Below, piece by piece: positions 62,148 to 64,000 of a DNA stretch of 64,000 nucleotides. Both the position numbers and the translations under genes were made by a program. Source of the DNA: Parapedobacter tibetensis (lineage in GTDB: Bacteria > Bacteroidota > Bacteroidia > Sphingobacteriales > Sphingobacteriaceae); NCBI RefSeq assembly GCF_024704835.1, contig NZ_JAMXBE010000001.1, positions 434,001 to 498,000 on the forward strand. The letters run 5' to 3'. Under the pieces are notes generated by a model. It was not told where the DNA came from and did not search any database. It saw only the letters and a list, made by a program, of their open reading frames with translations. How positions within the stretch are numbered: position 1 is the first letter of the stretch; the number at the start of each line of letters is the position of its first letter.

Positions 62148-62322
62148 GAGCTCACTTCGTTCGGTTTCGCAGGGATAGCCGGAAGCTATCGCGAGAAATT
62201 TAACGAAGGTGCAGCCAAAAAGAGGCATAAAATACCGAGCCGCCAAAATGCGGCGAGCTCCCATCAACCATTAAAAATGAAAATGCTGATGGAATTATTA
62301 GATAAATTTTAAACGGGCTCTT
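62148..62322. repeat. Dispersed intergenic repeat, copy B
   Basis: TTTCGCAGGGATAGCCGGAAGC begins at 62165 and GAAGGTGCAGCCAAAAAGAG follows, as in copy A. After a roughly 60-bp block absent from copy A (62234-62293, with GAGCCGCCAAAATGCGGCGAGCTC, itself an imperfect palindrome), ATAAATTTTAAACGGGCTCT (62302-62321) rejoins. No coding function is visible. Confidence 0.7.
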
Positions 62323-62348
62323 AGACGTTTTGGTGTTGGTTGCAAACA

Positions 62349-62402
62349 GGAAAGCCTAAACACTATTCATTTAAAAGAACAGAATAACATTTAGGCTTTT
62401 CC
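62349..62402 (-). terminator. Hairpin downstream of the aldo/keto reductase gene
   Basis: GGAAA-GCCTAAA (62349-62360) pairs with TTTAGGCTTTTCC (62390-62402), a 12-bp stem with one bulge and a 29-nt loop, 16 bp beyond the reductase stop. There is no long T-run (TGTTTGC follows on the minus strand), so termination is plausible but not certain. Confidence 0.5.
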
Positions 62403-62418
62403 GAATAGATATTACGGT

Positions 62419-63417
62419 TTATCGTTCTCCAACCCAATGTGGATAAATGGAGGTTGGGGCTGTGATTGCATTCAATTCATTAAGATGTTCCATCGAGAGA
62501 GACCAACCGACAGCATCTAAATTTTCTATCAGTTGCTGTTCGTTCCTTGCACCAATGACAATATTGGAAACAGTATCTTGTTGTACCAACCAGTTGAGCG
62601 CAACCTGCGAAATGGTCTTGCCTGTTTCGTTGGCTATCCGTTCCAAAGCATCCACGACCGTATATAGATATTCGTCATCCACGGGTGGTGAGCCTACTGC
62701 TCCGCCTGATTGTATTCGTCCATCGGCAAGTGGTTGGTTTCTTCTTATTTTTCCTGTCAGCCTGCCCCAACCGAGTGGGCTCCATACCATTAAGCCCATA
62801 TCCTGGTCTTTTATCAACGGCATCAATTCCTGTTCGTAATCACGTCCGATTAACGAATAGTAGCCCTGATAAATAACATATTTCTCCAAGTTGTGCTTTT
62901 CCGAAACGGATAACGATTTCATCAGTTGCCATGCAGTAAAATTGGAACAACCAATATACCTAACCTTTCCACTCGACACCAAATTGTCCAGTGTTCTCAA
63001 CGTTTCTTCGAGAGGTGTATGGCTGTCAAAACCGTGCATAAAGTACACATCAATATAATCCGTACCCAAACGTTTAAGGCTGTCATTTACGGCATTTGTG
63101 ATATGAAAACGTGACGAACCCCTATCGTTCACCTTATCGCTCATGGTATATGTTGCTTTAGTGGCGACGATAGTTTCATGTCTTCTTCCTTTTAGAGCCT
63201 CTCCAAGCACTTCTTCAGAAGCACCCTGCGAATACACATTAGCCGTGTCGAAGAAATTGATGCCGCTGTCCAAACAGATGTCAACCAATCGTGAAGCTTC
63301 TTTTACATCCGTCTGCCCCCAACGTTGAAAGAACTCGTTCGTACCGCCAAATGTGCCTGTACCTAAACTTAAAACAGGAACTTGCAATCCTGAATTTCCT
63401 AATTTTCTGTATTCCAT
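62419..63417 (-). CDS. Aldo/keto reductase
   Basis: A 332-residue cytoplasmic NADPH-type oxidoreductase of the AKR superfamily. Seen: MEYRKLGNSGLQVPVLSLGTGTFGG, the catalytic-tetrad regions DSGINFFDTANVYSQGASEEVLGEAL (Asp, Tyr) and IVATKATY (Lys), IDVYFMHGFDSHTPLEETLRTLDNLVSSGKVRYIGCSNF (His), and the C-terminal cofactor loop NIVIGARNEQQLIENLDAV. Length is typical. It reduces aldehydes or ketones; substrate unknown. It starts 19 bp after the epimerase-like gene and is probably co-transcribed with it. Confidence 0.93.
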   Translation of the reverse strand: MEYRKLGNSGLQVPVLSLGTGTFGGTNEFFQRWGQTDVKEASRLVDICLDSGINFFDTANVYSQGASEEVLGEALKGRRHETIVATKATYTMSDKVNDRGSSRFHITNAVNDSLKRLGTDYIDVYFMHGFDSHTPLEETLRTLDNLVSSGKVRYIGCSNFTAWQLMKSLSVSEKHNLEKYVIYQGYYSLIGRDYEQELMPLIKDQDMGLMVWSPLGWGRLTGKIRRNQPLADGRIQSGGAVGSPPVDDEYLYTVVDALERIANETGKTISQVALNWLVQQDTVSNIVIGARNEQQLIENLDAVGWSLSMEHLNELNAITAPTSIYPHWVGER

Positions 63418-63436
63418 AATACTTGTCGTTTTTTAC

Positions 63437-64000
63437 TTATTTTGTCTGTAATGTTATCCAATCCTTTATAGAAATAGCATCGGGTTTCCATCCCAATAGC
63501 TTTCTTGCGTGAACGGCTCTTACACGGCTGTTTGAACCCAAAGCGTATTTAGCCCAATCGCCTAATTCCGCCAATGCTTCATCGGCATCCCACGAAATAA
63601 TTTTTCCGTCAAACCCCAACGCTTTACTGACATAAACCGCAATTTCCTTATAAGAAGCCTCTCCGTTTTCGACATAGAAATAGGAAGCAGTCGGGGCTTT
63701 TTCCAAAGCAAGGGCATAGAGATGTGCCAAATCTTCAATATGCACATTTGACCACCTGTTTACACCTTTGCCCACGTAAACACCCGCATTCATTTCTTTT
63801 GATTTTCGGAAGACAACGGGTAATTGGTCGCTTTCCTCATTCAGACCTAAACAGTCGCCGTATATCATGGACGGAGCGATGACGATGGTTCGTATTCCTT
63901 TAGTGATGCCTGCTATCCGTATATCATTGTTAATGCTTACCCGTTCCTTACGTACATCCATTGGTGTAAACAACGTTTCCTCATCGAATACCTGTAAATT
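63437..64000 (-). CDS. NAD-dependent epimerase/dehydratase family protein, C-terminal part (cut by window edge)
   Basis: The open frame continues through the right edge (NLQVFDEETLFTPMDVRKERVSINN), so the start and the Rossmann glycine motif lie outside. The visible 187 residues show TIVIAPSMIYGDCLG, RWSNVHIEDLAHLYALALEKA, SYFYVENGEASYKEIAVYVSKALG and a C-terminal GWKPDAISIKDWI. These are the substrate-side elements of extended short-chain dehydrogenases (NAD-dependent epimerase/dehydratase type). It is the upstream partner of the aldo/keto reductase gene. Substrate unknown. Confidence 0.85.
   Translation of the reverse strand, partial: NLQVFDEETLFTPMDVRKERVSINNDIRIAGITKGIRTIVIAPSMIYGDCLGLNEESDQLPVVFRKSKEMNAGVYVGKGVNRWSNVHIEDLAHLYALALEKAPTASYFYVENGEASYKEIAVYVSKALGFDGKIISWDADEALAELGDWAKYALGSNSRVRAVHARKLLGWKPDAISIKDWITLQTK

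Overview
The window looks like chromosomal DNA of a Bacteroidota bacterium, most likely Sphingobacteriaceae (Parapedobacter/Sphingobacterium-like; inference). The support is five SusC-type outer-membrane receptors (one cut by the window edge), three SusD lipoproteins, many signal-peptidase-II lipoproteins, an ECF sigma/FecR pair, a Nudix-type AraR regulator, and promoters with the Bacteroidota -7 element TAnnTTTG. No rRNA, tRNA, CRISPR array, phage or intact insertion sequence was recognised.

Left part (1-14.7 kb): L-arabinose release and catabolism. A GH97 enzyme and a GH51 alpha-L-arabinofuranosidase (minus strand) lie divergent to araR, followed by araB-araD-araA and a sodium/sugar symporter, closed by a strong terminator. 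A Tat/lipoprotein TIM-barrel protein, a voltage-gated potassium channel and a lipoprotein aldose 1-epimerase follow.

14.9-28.2 kb: a sigma factor/anti-sigma controlled import cluster (sigma, FecR, STN-containing SusC, SusD, DUF4843, PKD-like lipoprotein, TlpA-like thioredoxin), then a large secreted protein resembling DUF5695.

28.2-35.4 kb: accessory genes. These are a TetR/NmrA-type oxidoreductase pair with a clear palindromic operator, an AlbA_2 ATP-binding regulator with a 12-bp tandem repeat, an alpha-oxoamine synthase whose N-terminus is interrupted by an in-frame stop, two copies of a palindrome in a divergent promoter region, an outer-membrane beta-barrel, an IPT/TIG lipoprotein and an AraC regulator.

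35.5-45.3 kb (minus strand): TonB receptor, MFS sugar permease, ketose 3-epimerase-like TIM barrel, Gfo/Idh dehydrogenase and a giant ThuA/PVC-propeller/azurin fusion lipoprotein. This gene set fits a 3-keto-sugar type oxidative route (inference).

45.5-62.0 kb (minus strand): a second glycan locus with two SusC/SusD pairs, three surface lipoproteins (DUF6055-like HExxH protein with DUF4859, DUF5007-like, FAS1 with DUF4859) and a GH127/GH146-type beta-L-arabinofuranosidase. Two promoters here, one before SusC and one before the GH127-type gene, share a 22-bp element at exactly the same distance from their -7 boxes, suggesting co-regulation by an unidentified activator. A 3' remnant of an HlyD-family gene lies inside the locus. 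The window ends with an aldo/keto reductase and the 3' part of an NAD-dependent epimerase-like gene.

Together, the window encodes capture, cleavage and catabolism of arabinose-containing (probably plant cell-wall) glycans, plus a separate sugar-oxidation operon.
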